From: Motacilla alba alba | Lineage: Eukaryota > Chordata > Aves > Passeriformes > Motacillidae | Reading direction: 5' to 3' | NCBI RefSeq assembly: GCF_015832195.1 | Contig: NC_052018.1 | Span: 50,777,666 to 50,841,665, forward strand | DNA: 64,000 nucleotides | In this document: positions 39,638 through 52,700 of the stretch, one piece after another | Numbering within the stretch: the stretch's first letter is position 1 | Layout: each line of letters starts with the position of its first letter | Position numbers and translations under genes: made by a program | Notes under the pieces: generated by a model | Database searches by the model: none | Told to the model about the DNA's origin: nothing | Seen by the model: the letters and a program-made list of their open reading frames with translations, nothing else

Positions 39638-42600
39638 GTTCTCTTTATATTATTAGCAGTAGATAATGTTGCACTGTTATGAAAAAGATAATAAGTCATA
39701 AAACCTTCACTTCTGGAAAATACTGCACATTTTGAACATGGTTAGTCATGAACCAGAACAAAGCAGTAATGTGTATTCCGTTTCCCTGCCTGCTTTGAGG
39801 CAGTGCTTGGAAAAAATTATGATAAACCAGATTAGAACTGTGAAATCACTTTGCCACTTTTATACGCTGTCACTGCCTTGGTGGATGAATAGCTACGAAG
39901 ATAAGTGCAGCTATGCCACGTAGCTCCATTCCCTCCTCCACCCTGCCACCCACGCTCAAGTTCTGATGCAAGTGCAAACCAACTCCTTCAGGGCTGTCCA
40001 GGAAATTGCCACCCAGAGATTTCCATAGTAGTGTTTCCAGTCAGCACCACCAAAGGAGGAGATAAAGGTTTGTTCAGAGTGAATGCCTTGAACTACTCTT
40101 TCCACAGTCAGTAATGGATTCCTTAAGCCAGCTTGTGATCTGCCATCTCATCTTTGTCAAAGTTTTTGGCATTATACACAATCCTTCTTTGCTCATGTAC
40201 AGTTGATGTGTGTTTACAAATGCACACAGCACTTCCCAGAGTGAAAAAAAATAACCTGCAAAAGTGAAAATTTATTTTTAGAGAAAGTAGAAGTAACACC
40301 ATGTAATAGCCTGACTAGGATTTCTGCAGCTGCCTCATGAAATCTGCCTGATGTTACAGGAATTACTTCACAATGAGTTTTACTATGTGAGACACTGAGG
40401 CCCTTCCCTTGTAATTAACTTCTCAATATATTCATCTATAAAATTTCTTAGGAAGTGGCTTTTTGAAAAGCAAGTGGATGAGAAGTGACCCTAGAATTTT
40501 AGCTCAGTAATTAGTTGTTATTTTTTCTATGATTACTAGAAGAAAATTTTACTTTTCCAGAGAATGTATGATGTACGATGTAGGGTGGTGTATCCAAACA
40601 TTGTAAATACAATACAGTCACAAACCTTCTAGAGAATCTTCCTTTAGCAAGAGATAGTTATCAAACCACTCAGTCATTGGCTGCACTGTACACATTGCTA
40701 GAAATCTTGGCTAGAGACAGAAGTGATCGCTTTCAAACGGTGGAAAAAAAAGGAAGAAAAGAGAAGAACAAATTTTCAAACACAGAATTTACAGCCTGAT
40801 GAGAAAGGGGGGAATCCAAGAGGTTAAAATGAGGAGTCCATGCAGGAGCCAAGATGTACCGCACATGCTTTTGGAGCTGAACTCCAAAAGGCTGGCTCAG
40901 AGATGAAGTTTCAGGTAGAAGAATTAGGAAAATTGCCATGAAACATGCCAACTTCATGCACCAGATGTGGAGATGATGTTACTGATAAGGGTGGAAGATG
41001 CCTCAGGGAGCTGCAGCAATACCATAGACGTGACCTCTGTGCTGAGCAGGTTCTGAGCAGTCAGATTTATGTTCCTTCTTCCGCTCTTCAATGAGAAACT
41101 TGGTCCTCTTAGACTCCTCAGAGAACCAGTGACATGTCCACTTAGACAGAGGTCTTTGCACATTTTATATCTAAAGAAAATCTGGTGCCTCAGTGCTCCC
41201 AGGGGAGTGGGAAGGGCAGAGAACAAGCAGCACCTTCTGCTCTCCCTGTCTATGAAGGACAGAGGTGGACACAACAAAGATGTAAACCGGAAAATATCTG
41301 ATACAGATAACTAATATTTCATTGTTCAGGTGAGAATTTCAAAGTTTGGACAAAACAAAGTTGGATTTCCTTCATTTTACTTAGATTTGTTGGAGAGCAC
41401 TCTTTAATGGCAACTGGGACAGGTTCTTCTCTCAGAAAGCACAAACATGACAACAAAAGTAGTTCAAGTCCCTGACATTACTGAGAACTCGTATGCTCCT
41501 TACAAAGGACTGTAAGGAAACCAGGACAGGCTGCAGCAGAGGAAGGAGCAGCAGCAAGAGCAGATGACGTTGGCTCGTCCAAGAACATGCATCCTTGCCA
41601 GGAGGCCTTTCCAGGCCTCAGACACAGAATGCTCTGTGCTTGCACAAGAGCCAGTGTTTTTTCTGTCCCACACATGGCAGCACTGAGGTAATACTCTGTT
41701 GAGCATTTGCTACTGGATTTGTGCCCTTATGTGAAGTGGGATGACTTGGTACAGATGCAATGGTGGTGGTTGAGGAGTACTGAGAAAGCTGATGGTTTTT
41801 AAATTTCATCCTCAGCATTAACCAAAAAAACAGACCATGGGACCTCTGGTTTTCTGAAGAGCCCCATAGCTTCAGTACCAGAAGCAGGGAGGCAGGCAGT
41901 GACTGATAGCTCTTCCCTGAGGAAGCTGTAGGGTGACCCCAATGAATCATCATCCTGATCCAGAGTATAGCAGCAGTAATCATAAACTCAATCCTCTGTT
42001 CCTATAATATTAGTGTTTATTCATAGAGGACATGTCCCTGCTTACATATATAATCTGTTGCATTATTAATTATTTCAAAATCCTTGTCATGTGTTGTCTC
42101 CTTTGCATTGTGGTGGGGAGTTGGTTTAGGGAGGTTGTGACAGCAAACATTTCTGGTGTTTGTCTTTTATTTTGAATTCAATTAGACTTTCATTTCTCTC
42201 ATATTTCAAATTAAAATAAACAACCCACAAACAAACAAACATCTGGCTCCTGCTACTACTGAAGAAAAGGTGGTCTTACACTTCTTTTCTCCAGCCTTGG
42301 AAAAGCCCAGGAAGAAGATGGGGCGCTGGGTTCCAACCACAAAACTACTTAAAGTAAGTCTTTTGGCTTGAATCACAGTCAGAAAGAAAAAGGAAGGAAA
42401 AGCATTTGTAATTGCAAAAGCATTTTCAAGTAAATTATTTGACAAATCCTAATTATAAATAATTAAACCTCTCATGACTGTGAAATTACATAGTATAAGA
42501 TAGGCATTTCTTACTAATCCAGTACTCTTTAATGCATTCATTTTAATGTCTTTCTTGCCAACAATTATCTACAAAACTCCATCACTTTCCATTCTTTGTG

Positions 42601-44694
42601 GTGTTCACATAATGTTTAAACTTTTCCAACTGTTCATGGTTTATAGTTTTGTTTAAAACGCTTAACAGAAGTTACACAGAGGTCCAATACACCAGCAAAT
42701 GTACTCTGTTCTACATGCTCAAATATATAAAAACCACAATTATGCTTCCTAAGTGCCTAAACCTTTTCATCCAGAATAGCTGTTTTTCTATGTTACTTCC
42801 TACCATTCCTGAGTGGCAGGAAAATGAAAAAATATGTGAGTTGATCTGCCCAAAATAACCAAGAGATGGCAGCACTCCATTCAACCCAAACTTGACTTGT
42901 CCTATAATCTATATGGCTGCAGTACAGCAGTCGGTGCAAGTGGGAAACACTAGGGAAACGGAGCAGTCAGCCGTAGAGTAAGCTAGGACATGCATCATTT
43001 CATCAGTCACTCTCCCTGCTTGTCGTGGGGAGGCTGAGGATCAAGCAAGCATGGAAAGTTCTTGACTAAGTGGGGAGAAGGAGGAAGCTTGTGACAATTG
43101 CATTTCTTCCTGGTGCCCTGTCTATTGATGGCAGCAACAGTCTCTGTGCTCCTGAAGCCGTCCCTTGCATTTGAAAGCGTAAGGAAAAATATTGTCATCA
43201 TGAGGAAATGTATTAAGATAAGGCTCATAGTGAACATGTTCCAAATTGTATTAATTTTTTTTTTTTAAGACCACTGAAATTTTTGCACATAGCAGAGTGG
43301 ATCAAATTTCTTGCAGCATTCTTTCCTTTCTCTTTTAAATGCTGGAGTGAACTCCCCCTAATTCTCCTCAGTCTTCATACACTACTCCCTGGCAGTGCAA
43401 GCTACAAATTATGAGGCACTTTTTCTCAGTTTGCCAAGGTGCAAATAGCCATAGGGCGAGACCTTATTGGATGTCAGACACTCTGGGTTCTTTGGGAAGA
43501 GAGTTAGTGTTTGGAGAACAGAGTGCTAAGGATTTGGAAATTAACCTTGAAGCAGACTGATATAGTGGTACATTTTACGTTTTTTGGTCTTCAGAAACCT
43601 TCAGATAACCTTTTTTTAAGCTTACAAAAGGCCAGGCACTCTTTGATACTGATGATCACTGCTGGAGCTAGACTCAAATATTCTTCCTTGCATGACAAAC
43701 ATACATGCATTCACAAAAGGTAAACTTTCTCTGCACTTAAATGGCTGTGTTTATCTTGCATGTTCAGTAGGTGGATTCCAGTCTGGATTTTGCAGTACAT
43801 GTTAGGGCAATCACTCCATTTGGTTTTATACTTTTTCCCATACATTTTTTCACCGCCAAAGGTGGGAGGTTTTAAATTAGCATGCAATAATTATTATGTT
43901 GCAAAATCCTAGCAGAGATAAAGCGCCTTGACATTTACACCAAGTCAGCTCTGTAAAATCTCTACCGATGTTTGACTGAGTCACACTCCATGACAGCAAA
44001 ATTTCAAAGGTGTAAGACCACGAGGGTGTTAGAGTAGGAGCTTACACTCATATACAAAATCCATGGTGTGCTAATTAAATCTCAGCTTTTGAACACATCA
44101 AGAATTCCATGGATTAAGGTTTTCACCTTTCCCACCTTACCTAGCTGCCGTGTCATAAGCACATTTTGTAGCTTTGTCTCTCCCAGCTCACTCTTCCAAG
44201 AAAGGGAAAGTTTGAGTCATACTTAAGCACAATCATTGGTCACTTTAGTTAACATTGGGAAAGCTAAAAACAGATGGCTTTTCAGATAAGGCTAAATTAA
44301 ATATTTAGGTTTACCTGCATTGAAATAGATGCAACTTCTGGGATATTGCAAATGAAATCCCTAATTTATGTATATTTAACATGGATGGAGTAGCTGATGG
44401 TCCTTTCCCATTACAGTAGGCTCTATCTTTTATAATGCATTAATTTTGCCAAGAAAACGTTCCTTTCACCCCACTTTTGAACAAAAATTTCATATCAGAG
44501 AACACTGTCTAGACATCCTCTTTCCACTAAAAAGTCACTGTTTAAACCAAGCAGAAAACAGTTGACAGCACTCTGTGAGAAGCTGCTCAGTCACACTGTG
44601 TGACACCATCAGGATCTTTGATTGTCACAGGCTGTGGGGGCTCTGCTGCGAGGTGTCTTCTGCAAGGCAGCCCCCAAGCAGCCCTGCATCCTTA
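39638..44694. other. DNA with short frames on both strands, no gene seen
   Basis: Between 40700 and 42000 the sequence is somewhat GC-richer and both strands carry frames of 65-121 codons (for example 41618-41983 minus and 40954-41277 minus). None shows a domain, signal or splice context. A segment at 43845-44010 has motif content suggesting a regulatory element but is not proven. Confidence 0.4.
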
Positions 44695-45177
44695 ATGCCA
44701 CGTCAGAAAAGTGTCTGCTGGACCTCCCTCAGACTTTGCACATACATAGGCTCAGAGGAGTCCAAGAATGCCTTACAGCTTTACCACTCAGGATATAAGC
44801 CAAGGACAAGTAGAGTTTCTGTAAAAGGAAAATGTGGGCTCTCACATGCTGAGAGAAGGGAAGAGAAAAGGGAAAAGGAAACATTTTTGACAGGACAGAG
44901 GAGAAGATGCCTTCAGAGGAAAGAAGCTGAGCTTCTGAGTGTGCTTGGAGAGCACAAGTTGAGCCATGCTTTGGCAGGCTGCTGCACACATTCCCCAAGG
45001 GCAGCAGCATATCCCAGTGAGAGCTGGGCCTCCCTATACATAGTCTCTCCTAATGTTACTGCTGGATCTTTTATGGACTTCTCTGGAGTGATTGCTAACC
45101 CTACACACTCCTCTGCAACTTCCTCTGTAGTCTCCACCTTCAACTTCAATAAGCTTAACCTGCACATGATACAGTGA
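44695..45177 (+). CDS. 160-codon open frame, unknown, possibly chance
   Basis: This is the longest ATG-started open frame in the window. The frame is open further upstream to a GTG near 44575, but a eukaryotic start would be the ATG at 44695; the preceding bases (CATCCTTA) are a weak initiation context. The product is basic in its middle, with an ERREEKREKE stretch, and low in hydrophobic segments. It has no domain, signal peptide or membrane helix that I recognise. The minus strand also has overlapping frames of 84-93 codons here, which points to base composition as the cause. In 64 kb an open frame of this size is not far beyond chance. It might be an ORF in a noncoding RNA or a decayed element. 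Confidence 0.12.
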   Translation: MPRQKSVCWTSLRLCTYIGSEESKNALQLYHSGYKPRTSRVSVKGKCGLSHAERREEKREKETFLTGQRRRCLQRKEAELLSVLGEHKLSHALAGCCTHSPRAAAYPSESWASLYIVSPNVTAGSFMDFSGVIANPTHSSATSSVVSTFNFNKLNLHMIQ

Positions 45178-45920
45178 CCTGAGGTGAAATGATATATGTG
45201 ATGTTCACTATCTAAAGTCCTGATTTATTCACTTTGGAGTACATGGGGGAAATAGAGGTATTTGGGGCAACCTGAAAAGTTCAAGAAAGCTCTTGAATAA
45301 TGTGCTGTTGGACAGGATAAAATTAATATTGCCAATAAAAACACAATCAGGCCAAGTGCAAATGAATGCTTGTATTGGGCTATGATTGTCTGCATGGGCA
45401 AAGAAAGGCTCTTGAATTAACTCAGGGGATCAGGAAAAAATATAGGAATGACTGTAAGAAGAGCAACGGGAAAGAAGGAGTGTGCTGGCCCACGTGTCAA
45501 TGAATCGGCTATTGGCAGCACATAAATGTTAAGGAGCAGCTTGCAGTGTCTGACTATTTGTAGCCTGATTCCTAAACCAAAGAAGAAATCCAGAGCAGTA
45601 CTGGATACCAGACTACACCTCTGAGCCATCAGAGCCTTTCACTTGCACTAAGGAAAATAGATTATTGATGCTGGCAGGAACATGTGCTCTAAAAACAGAC
45701 AAGGAGATTGCAGCCTAATCCAAATCCAAACAGAAGCAAGTTGTCTAAAGCCAAATTCCTTTTACAGTCCCTTAATTTCACTACAAAATTGCTTTCCTTA
45801 AAGTTTTAAATTGTGTAGTATCCGAGCCAATCTAGCTAACCCTTGCTTACAAGAGCAGTCTGTCTGTGCAGGAGTGGACCCATTAAAATCTCAAAAGCCT
45901 AATGGCTTACAGGACTCAGG
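45178..45920. other. no gene seen
   Basis: Unique-looking sequence between the 160-codon open frame and the hairpin repeat. Nothing recognised. Confidence 0.45.
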
Positions 45921-45988
45921 GTAAAATCTTGGCCCCACTGAAGGCAGTAGGAGGCTTGCCAAGGACTTCAGTGGGGCCAGTATTTTAC
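45921..45988. repeat. near-perfect hairpin, palindromic repeat
   Basis: Two 23-base arms, 45921-45943 and 45966-45988, are inverted complements with 21 of 23 positions matching; the only mismatches are at arm positions 8 and 9. The loop is 22 bases. Arm cores read GGCCCCACTGAAG and CTTCAGTGGGGCC. The motif resembles a dispersed palindromic repeat known to me from reptile and bird genomes, related in style to the copy at 20970-21034. If transcribed on either strand it would form a long stable stem, similar in size to a microRNA precursor, though I recognise no known microRNA. Confidence 0.7.
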
Positions 45989-46297
45989 CTCAATTCTTTA
46001 CAAGCAGCAGTGTTGCTCATTTAGAAGCACAAAAACAGCACTGTGAATTTCCTGAGGTCCAATCACCAGCTTTTGCTGGTGCTTCCATCGTCATCACATG
46101 GCTTCACTTTCAAACTCAAAGGGAAGAGGCTGGGAAGTGAAGCCATATTCTCCCACTAAAAGTCCTTTCCTTTTACACACTCTATGCATGATGATGTTTA
46201 ATTCCAGGGAAAAGAGGAAGAAACCCATAACTTGTGTGTTTTTCTTTTCTGCCTTCCTCTCCTTCTCCTGAAAAAAACCTCCTTCCCCTGGAGGGTG

Positions 46298-46540
46298 GCG
46301 TAAAGAGACTTTGCTAGAAATGACGGGGCTCAGGGCTGCTGCTCCAGCCGGGAATACCTGGGACATGACGTGTCCAAAGAGCCAGGCGGGAGGCACACCA
46401 ACCCTGGGCTGCTCGTGGGGCCCCCACCCAGCAGATGACCAGGCTCTGACACGGCCCCATCGTCCGGACACGCCGCCAGGCCGGCACAGTAATTGAAAAC
46501 AGCGGGACCTCTGCCGGCAGTCTCCAGCGTGAGTGCTCGG
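46298..46540. promoter_or_regulatory. CpG-rich cluster, only one in the window
   Basis: By my count about 16 CpG dinucleotides fall in roughly 240 bases, against almost none in most neighbouring DNA, and the segment is strongly GC-rich (GACACGCCGCCAGGCCGGCA near 46466). This is CpG-island-like and could mark an unmethylated promoter or enhancer. Open frames on both strands here (46094-46471 minus, 46311-46496 plus, 46330-46599 minus) reflect the loss of AT-rich stop codons and show no domain. A TATA box is not evident. A young GC-rich repeat is an alternative. Confidence 0.35.
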
Positions 46541-46735
46541 GAGTGTGTGATCATGATCAATAATGCTCCATGGGAATCTTTTAAAGTCCTCCCAGCCACA
46601 TCACTCCAGTAAAGGATTTGTCAGCTTTTCCATAAACCCCCAGTTTTGAACAGTTTATAGCGCAGCTTGTTTTCATTACCTTGAGGTGAAAGTTGCCATA
46701 TAAAATTTCAGACCAGAAACCTTTTTTCCCTTGCT
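46541..46735. promoter_or_regulatory. possible conserved regulatory element beside the CpG cluster
   Basis: Directly follows the CpG cluster. It begins with a perfect 12-base palindrome, TGATCATGATCA (46548-46559), followed by AATAATG, a T-box-like AGGTGAAAG near 46683, and other homeodomain-like words (TTTATAGC). It is non-repetitive and not coding. The call rests on motif texture only and needs alignment with other birds. Confidence 0.2.
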
Positions 46736-49700
46736 AATACAAAATACCATTTAAAACAAATTTTAGTCTCCAAATTTAGAGTCCTGGTAAGAACCATGTT
46801 ATTCCCTCAGTGCTTTGAGTGCACTGCTCAGAACTCCTGTGTGAAAATCTAGTGAATTCAAGAATTAACAAACAAATGGCGAGCTCTTCTGTTGGATTTT
46901 TAAACCACTGACTAATACATCCAGAACTGCCGAGTTATTTTGCTCACCCCCAAGAAATGCTGTAAGTCTGCGTCAGGGACTTCTGTGGAAGAAGAACAGA
47001 CAATGCGCCTCTGTCTCTTCCCTTTCCAGCAGCTGGAATTATGGTTTTGCACCACTTTGTTTTTTTTAAGGAGTAAAATTTCAGCTCATATGAAGTCACT
47101 GTAGCTCCATTCACAATAGTCTACTTTGCATCTTCTCTCTGTTAAACAGTTTCTATACTGCAGCCTAGAAATAATTGAACTTCCGGTAATAGACAGGACT
47201 TTTCCTGTTACAAGCATGAGTCACATTCCAGCTACCTGTTCTTACAGAACACAGTGGGAGAAGAACCAAAGCTCAGCTGACATTAGATGCCTGTGCCTCA
47301 CACAGACAGGCAGAGTATTTCTCATCACCTGAGCAGTAATATCTGACCTCTTCATCGCCAACAGCATCCCTCACTGCTGAACTGAGCCTTTGCCCCTCAC
47401 AGTACAGTGGCATCCCCTCTCTGCTGCTTTCTGACCTTACCAGCAGGAACAGACTAAAGTTGCTGCCTCTCCTGGGAAGGAGAGAGCTGTAAGAGCAGCT
47501 ATTTCCAGGCCTGCAAGCCTAGTGCTGCTGTTTTACAGCAATAGATGCCAGCAACCAAAACAGCAGCTAACAAGCACCCAAAGGAATTTTGTACCTGCAC
47601 ATGCCATCTTCATGTATCTACGGTTGGAAGGATCAATAAGGCTTCTTTAATTTTACAAAGTTAATTTCACAAAATGTTCTTACAAAAGAGAATACAGAGT
47701 GTTGCAGTCTACTGTCTTTGGGGAATGACCCAGGACAACAAGAACTACTGTCATGCAGATGAGTTCATCCATTGAAACCAAATAGATTTATATTTGCTAG
47801 ATCTCCGGTCTCTGAAACATCCATCCAGATGTCATATGACCAAATTATTGCTGGTGGAATTAACGTATTCTGGATATTTTCTTGATGAGAAGGTATATTT
47901 CTTATATAAACTTATTTTTTGGCATGGCCTATGCCTAGGATAATTTCTTCTTAACAGTGGATTTTTGCTGGTGAAAGAAAGCTTGGAAAACTCAGAGGAG
48001 AAAAAGATTTCTTTTTTTTCCTAAGCAGTGCTTAGAAAAAACTATCTATGTGGGTATTGAACTGATTAGTTGTGGGGGTGTTTTTTGGATGAAAGGAAAT
48101 AATACAAAATATCTGGGAATGGACAACAGATGGAAGGAGTCTTCAACAAAATTGAAAATGTTTTAATATTGTCATTACAATAGGAAGCTGAAAGTGTATT
48201 GCCAACTATGGAATACCAAGTATAAATACAGCACATTTCAGTCTTGTTTCTTAAGAAAATGAGGCTTATAGGATTTTGTGATTGTGTACTTATAAATCAC
48301 ATGTCTTTATTCTTCTTCTCTCCCTTTTTATTTTCTGGAGTGAATCAGGAAAGCAATAGAGGTTTCAAGGTCAAAATGAGGGTCCGAAAAGCTTGAAGCC
48401 CATCAGGAAAAATAAAGCTAAAACTAAACCAAAACAAAACAAAAGCCAAAACTATTAGCACTACCACCAAAGTAAATTATACTGTAAAAATTCATCTGCT
48501 TTTGAACACCAGAAAATCCACAGATGGTAACAGACAGTCAGAGCACTTCAACAGCTGGAAAGGTTTTACTTTAAGCTGTTACCTTATTAGACACCAGAAA
48601 GCCTATTGCAAAGAAAACCACACAGGCTCTCAGACTAGATGCATTGACAGGCAAAGGTGACAAGCATGTTCTCTGACTCCAAAATTTCCTACAAGTTTCA
48701 GTGTTATAGATCTTATAATCTTCACAGGATGCTAGCCAATAGACACTATCAACAGAAAGCTAAGCCCAAGCTAACTGAAAGATATATGGACCCTTATTGA
48801 AAGGATTTCCTTGGCATTAATTTCATGCTGTAGCCAATAGACCACATTCCCTTTTCATTTCTTTTAAATTGAGGCTATTTGGAAAGCTATAAATTCTTTG
48901 TAGGAAGTAGATTTTCCTCTACTATTATCCTATTCAAAGGCTGTATTTCTTAGGGCTTTCCTCTAAGTAAATCTCATGGAGAGTAAGTCACCTGTTAAAA
49001 TTATACAAACCATTTGCAAATGCCTTTCCTAGCCCTGGGAGCCACAGACAGAATGAGAATGCATTTTAAGCAACCTTCCAAAGCAGGCAAGAAGACAAGC
49101 TTCTGTTTGTTTCATATCTTTCCAAGCTTTCCACAGGACAGTTCAGCAAAAGACAACAGTAAACAATTCCCAAATTTCTTCATTGTGGTAGAACATTTTC
49201 CAGCTGTTCCACTTTTCCGTTTCCAGCTAACAGCTTGATGCCCAAAGGTATGTTTCTACTGCCATCAGTCTCCTGCATGAGACACAGAGTGGGCAGAAGA
49301 CTGAGTCTTCTCTTTTGTTTTCTGCTGCAATGGGAAAGTCTGTGATGCTGCAGGATTCTCAGCCTGCTTGAGGTGGCAGGAAGGGCACAGTCAACACAGC
49401 CTCTTGCAGGGCCAGTGCCTTCATACATGGCCAAGGCCTATCAGCCACCCTGACGTTCTGCCAGTGAGCAGAAAAACAGCAAAAGAAAGCCGGTTTCGCT
49501 GAATGAAAGAGGTAAGATCATGTAGTCCAAATGAACAGCAATTTAGACTTTTTATGTACATAACCCCTGCCTTCTTTGTGCTGTCAAGAATAGCAAACAA
49601 GTGCTAGTAGTGAGCAAATCCATCTGGTGTCAGTTCCATCCCCCTCAAACACAGATTCTTGGATTAATGTAGCCCCGTGCCAAGTACTTTGACTGGCACA

Positions 49701-52700
49701 GATATTAGGATTTATTTTCTCTGCTGATAAATAGCCAGAACAAGGTTCCTGTCCTTGTGAGACTGATGGAAATCTGTCTGAAAGCCCTCGTCTCTCAGTA
49801 TTTCCACTAAAAAACACCACAAGATTCCTGCTTAGCCTGAAAAATAGAAGGGTAGGAGGAAGTAAAATTGTGTCTTAGGTTTATCTCCTTGCAGTTTTTT
49901 CAGAGATTTTTATGGGTATTAATAGCAGGCATGCTGAGAAGAAGGAAACCACTCACTCTGCAGCATTCCTGCTGCTACTGCTGCTAATGAAACTATGAAG
50001 AAACCTTCATGGTGTTCATGATCTTGTGCCAAGTCCCAAACATTAAATTACTGTGTGTTGTTGGGCTTCCAGTCATGAAAACTTAAAAAAACAAAACAAC
50101 AAAAATGGCTTTACATTTTTTTTTCTGCATGGCAGTAGGCCTGGACATTCTTGTTTCAGATCCACCATAAATATTTGATTCTCAAGTCACTCATATTCAT
50201 GATTCATATTGTTAACAGGTTAGTAGGCACACTTTGGCAGAGGACTCACCATGTGCCAGCTATTTGGAAACATGAACACATTGGAAACTGCCTTTTTTGA
50301 CCATCTAATATTCTATCTTATCAAATTGTAAGCATAGGAAAGGACCTGGGGACAGACTGTTCTTGGCCCACAAAAAAGAGTAAAAGCAGGGATCTTGTCT
50401 GATCGGTAAACACAGTTCTTGCAAAGGAGTAAAAGCTCTTGGAATACCTGCCACCTTGCAATGTGCACTTGGAGCTGACACTACAACCACTGAGGACAGG
50501 AAGAGATGGGCTGCTAAATTTATCAGTAATTTTATCACTCCCCATGCAGAAAAAGGTGTAGGAGAGGGACAAAGCCAGTAGCAGCATCTGTCCTCTGCTG
50601 AAGGGATGTACTGTGAACTGTTAGGTACAACCCATATGAGTGAATATGGTGACAGGAGGGGTTACTAAGCACAGCATGCATCTGCCAATGCTGACATTGA
50701 AGAAATAGAGACAGATCAAAAGGAAACAAAAGCTTATCTATATTTCAAAGTCAACATTGGTGCAGTGCCAAAACTGAGGAGAACAGCTGAGAGCAGCTGG
50801 AGACCTTCACTTCTCTTGACCACACTTGGATTTCTACTTCAGAGTGCCTTACTGTGATCTGAGCCCTTTCCTGGAGCAGAGTGAGAGCAGGAGTAGATGG
50901 GAGAGATGCTGAAGAATGAGTTGTGCATTGTGGGAAGAGGTCAAATTTTTAAAAAGAGTGTGGATGAAGGAGGAGAAGAATGAAAAATTACCTTCCCTGA
51001 GTGTCTGTGATTTTATCTTCCTGTGACCAAAAAGCGGAAGCCAAATTCAGAACAAAAAGTGTTTTTTCACTCCACAGAGAACCGCTAATAAGGTTTAAGC
51101 CTGGTCCTTCCACAAGGTATTTTATATGCCAGCTGTGAAATATCACAAACACTTGACAAATGTTTAACAATCCAGCCTTGCTATGTTTATCCCTTTCAAA
51201 CAATACCTTGTTGGGGGCCTGGTTCTGAGAAGCAACTGTGCAAAGAATGTGGATGGGAGGAAAAGCAGCTTGTCAGAAAAGAGAAAAACAGCTTTGACAG
51301 AAGCTGCAAAATTTCTGTGAACTCTATTCTTCTGCCAACATACAGATGTCCCTCCCTGGCAGGTGGAATCATCAGCAAAGAGTGCTCCCTAAGCATTGCT
51401 TAAATAAGCAAATGCTTCATTTTCCAAGCTCAGTTGTGATAGCAAACTGCTGGGGAAGTTAATTGGTGAGTCTGGATACATCTAAAGCATGAAGAGCCTG
51501 CAATCACCTCCCAGCATCCATTTTTTAGCAAATGGCAGTGTTGAGCAGGAAAGACTACCTACCACAGCTCCATGTCACAGCCAGTGTCTTTGCAAGGAAA
51601 TACTTTGATGCTTGCCCTTTCTTAGTGGCCTGTTGTCCTGCATGAAACATACTTACAGATTTATTTGGTCTCCGTTGTGCAATGAAAGAGGTATCAGAAT
51701 TTCTTTCTCCAGGCAATGAAGCACAGAGACTCCCTCGTTACCTTTAACTCTGAAATCGTCATTCAGAAATTTATGGGCTGACCTATAGCTCCCCAGAGAA
51801 ACTCTGCATTATTTTTCTTTACCTTTCTCTCATATGCTTGCCTTTACCTCTCTTGCCTTTTCCCCCATCAGAACTTCCTTTTTATCCTGATGGTTCCAGT
51901 CTGTTTATGCAGTGAAAAGAGTGAATGTATTAAAACCATTTTGGATGACTTAAGCCCTTTTGAACATTTTCTACACACATCAGGTATTGTCCCACCAGCA
52001 CATCCCTGCCTTTGTTGGAGCCAGGTCACAGTCTAGTCTTCGAGGAACAAAGGCATAGACATTCTCAGGGAGTTGTATTAATGTTAAGAACTTATTATCC
52101 AGCTGTTGTGTGTGAACCTTGGCAGCCAGCTAAGGGAGATAGAATCAGAAAGGTGAAAGTGAGAAAACACATGTATTGAGATAAAGACAATTTAATGTGT
52201 TAAAAAAAAATTAAAAAAGGAAAACTGAGGGATGAAAAAGCAACTATTCACCACCTCACTCAAATGGCAGCCATTGATAAACTCTCTCTCAGTTTTGTTC
52301 CTGAGGACAGTGTTACATGGTAGAGAATATTCCCTTGGAATCAGCTGTCCAACTGTTTCTCCTCCCAATCTCTTGCCCACCTCTAACCTACTCTCCTACT
52401 GGCAGGAGAAATGAAGAAGACCTTGGAGCTATGCAAGCACTGTTCAGTGACAACAGAAAATGTGTGTTTAAAATGTTCTTTGAGTCACAAATAAAAAACA
52501 TAGCATCAGACAGACTGCTGTGAAGAAAATTAACTCTCTCAGCTCAGCCCAGTACACCAGCTGACATGGTGACAGTAGTTTGGTTACCCAAAGTAATGCA
52601 CAGTCTCCTTCCTTCAAGAGAACTTATACCATCCAAAGATGATCCAGAAAATCTTGTTCTTTCCAATTACATCTGTTGCTCTAAAACAGAGTAGGACCTT

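Noticed and set aside
41618..41983. 121-codon ATG frame on the minus strand
   Set aside because: The local DNA is GC-richer with frames on both strands. No domain, signal peptide or splice signals are recognised.
46094..46599. Overlapping frames of 61-125 codons on both strands
   Set aside because: The CpG-rich cluster has few stop codons by composition. No protein domain is visible in any frame.
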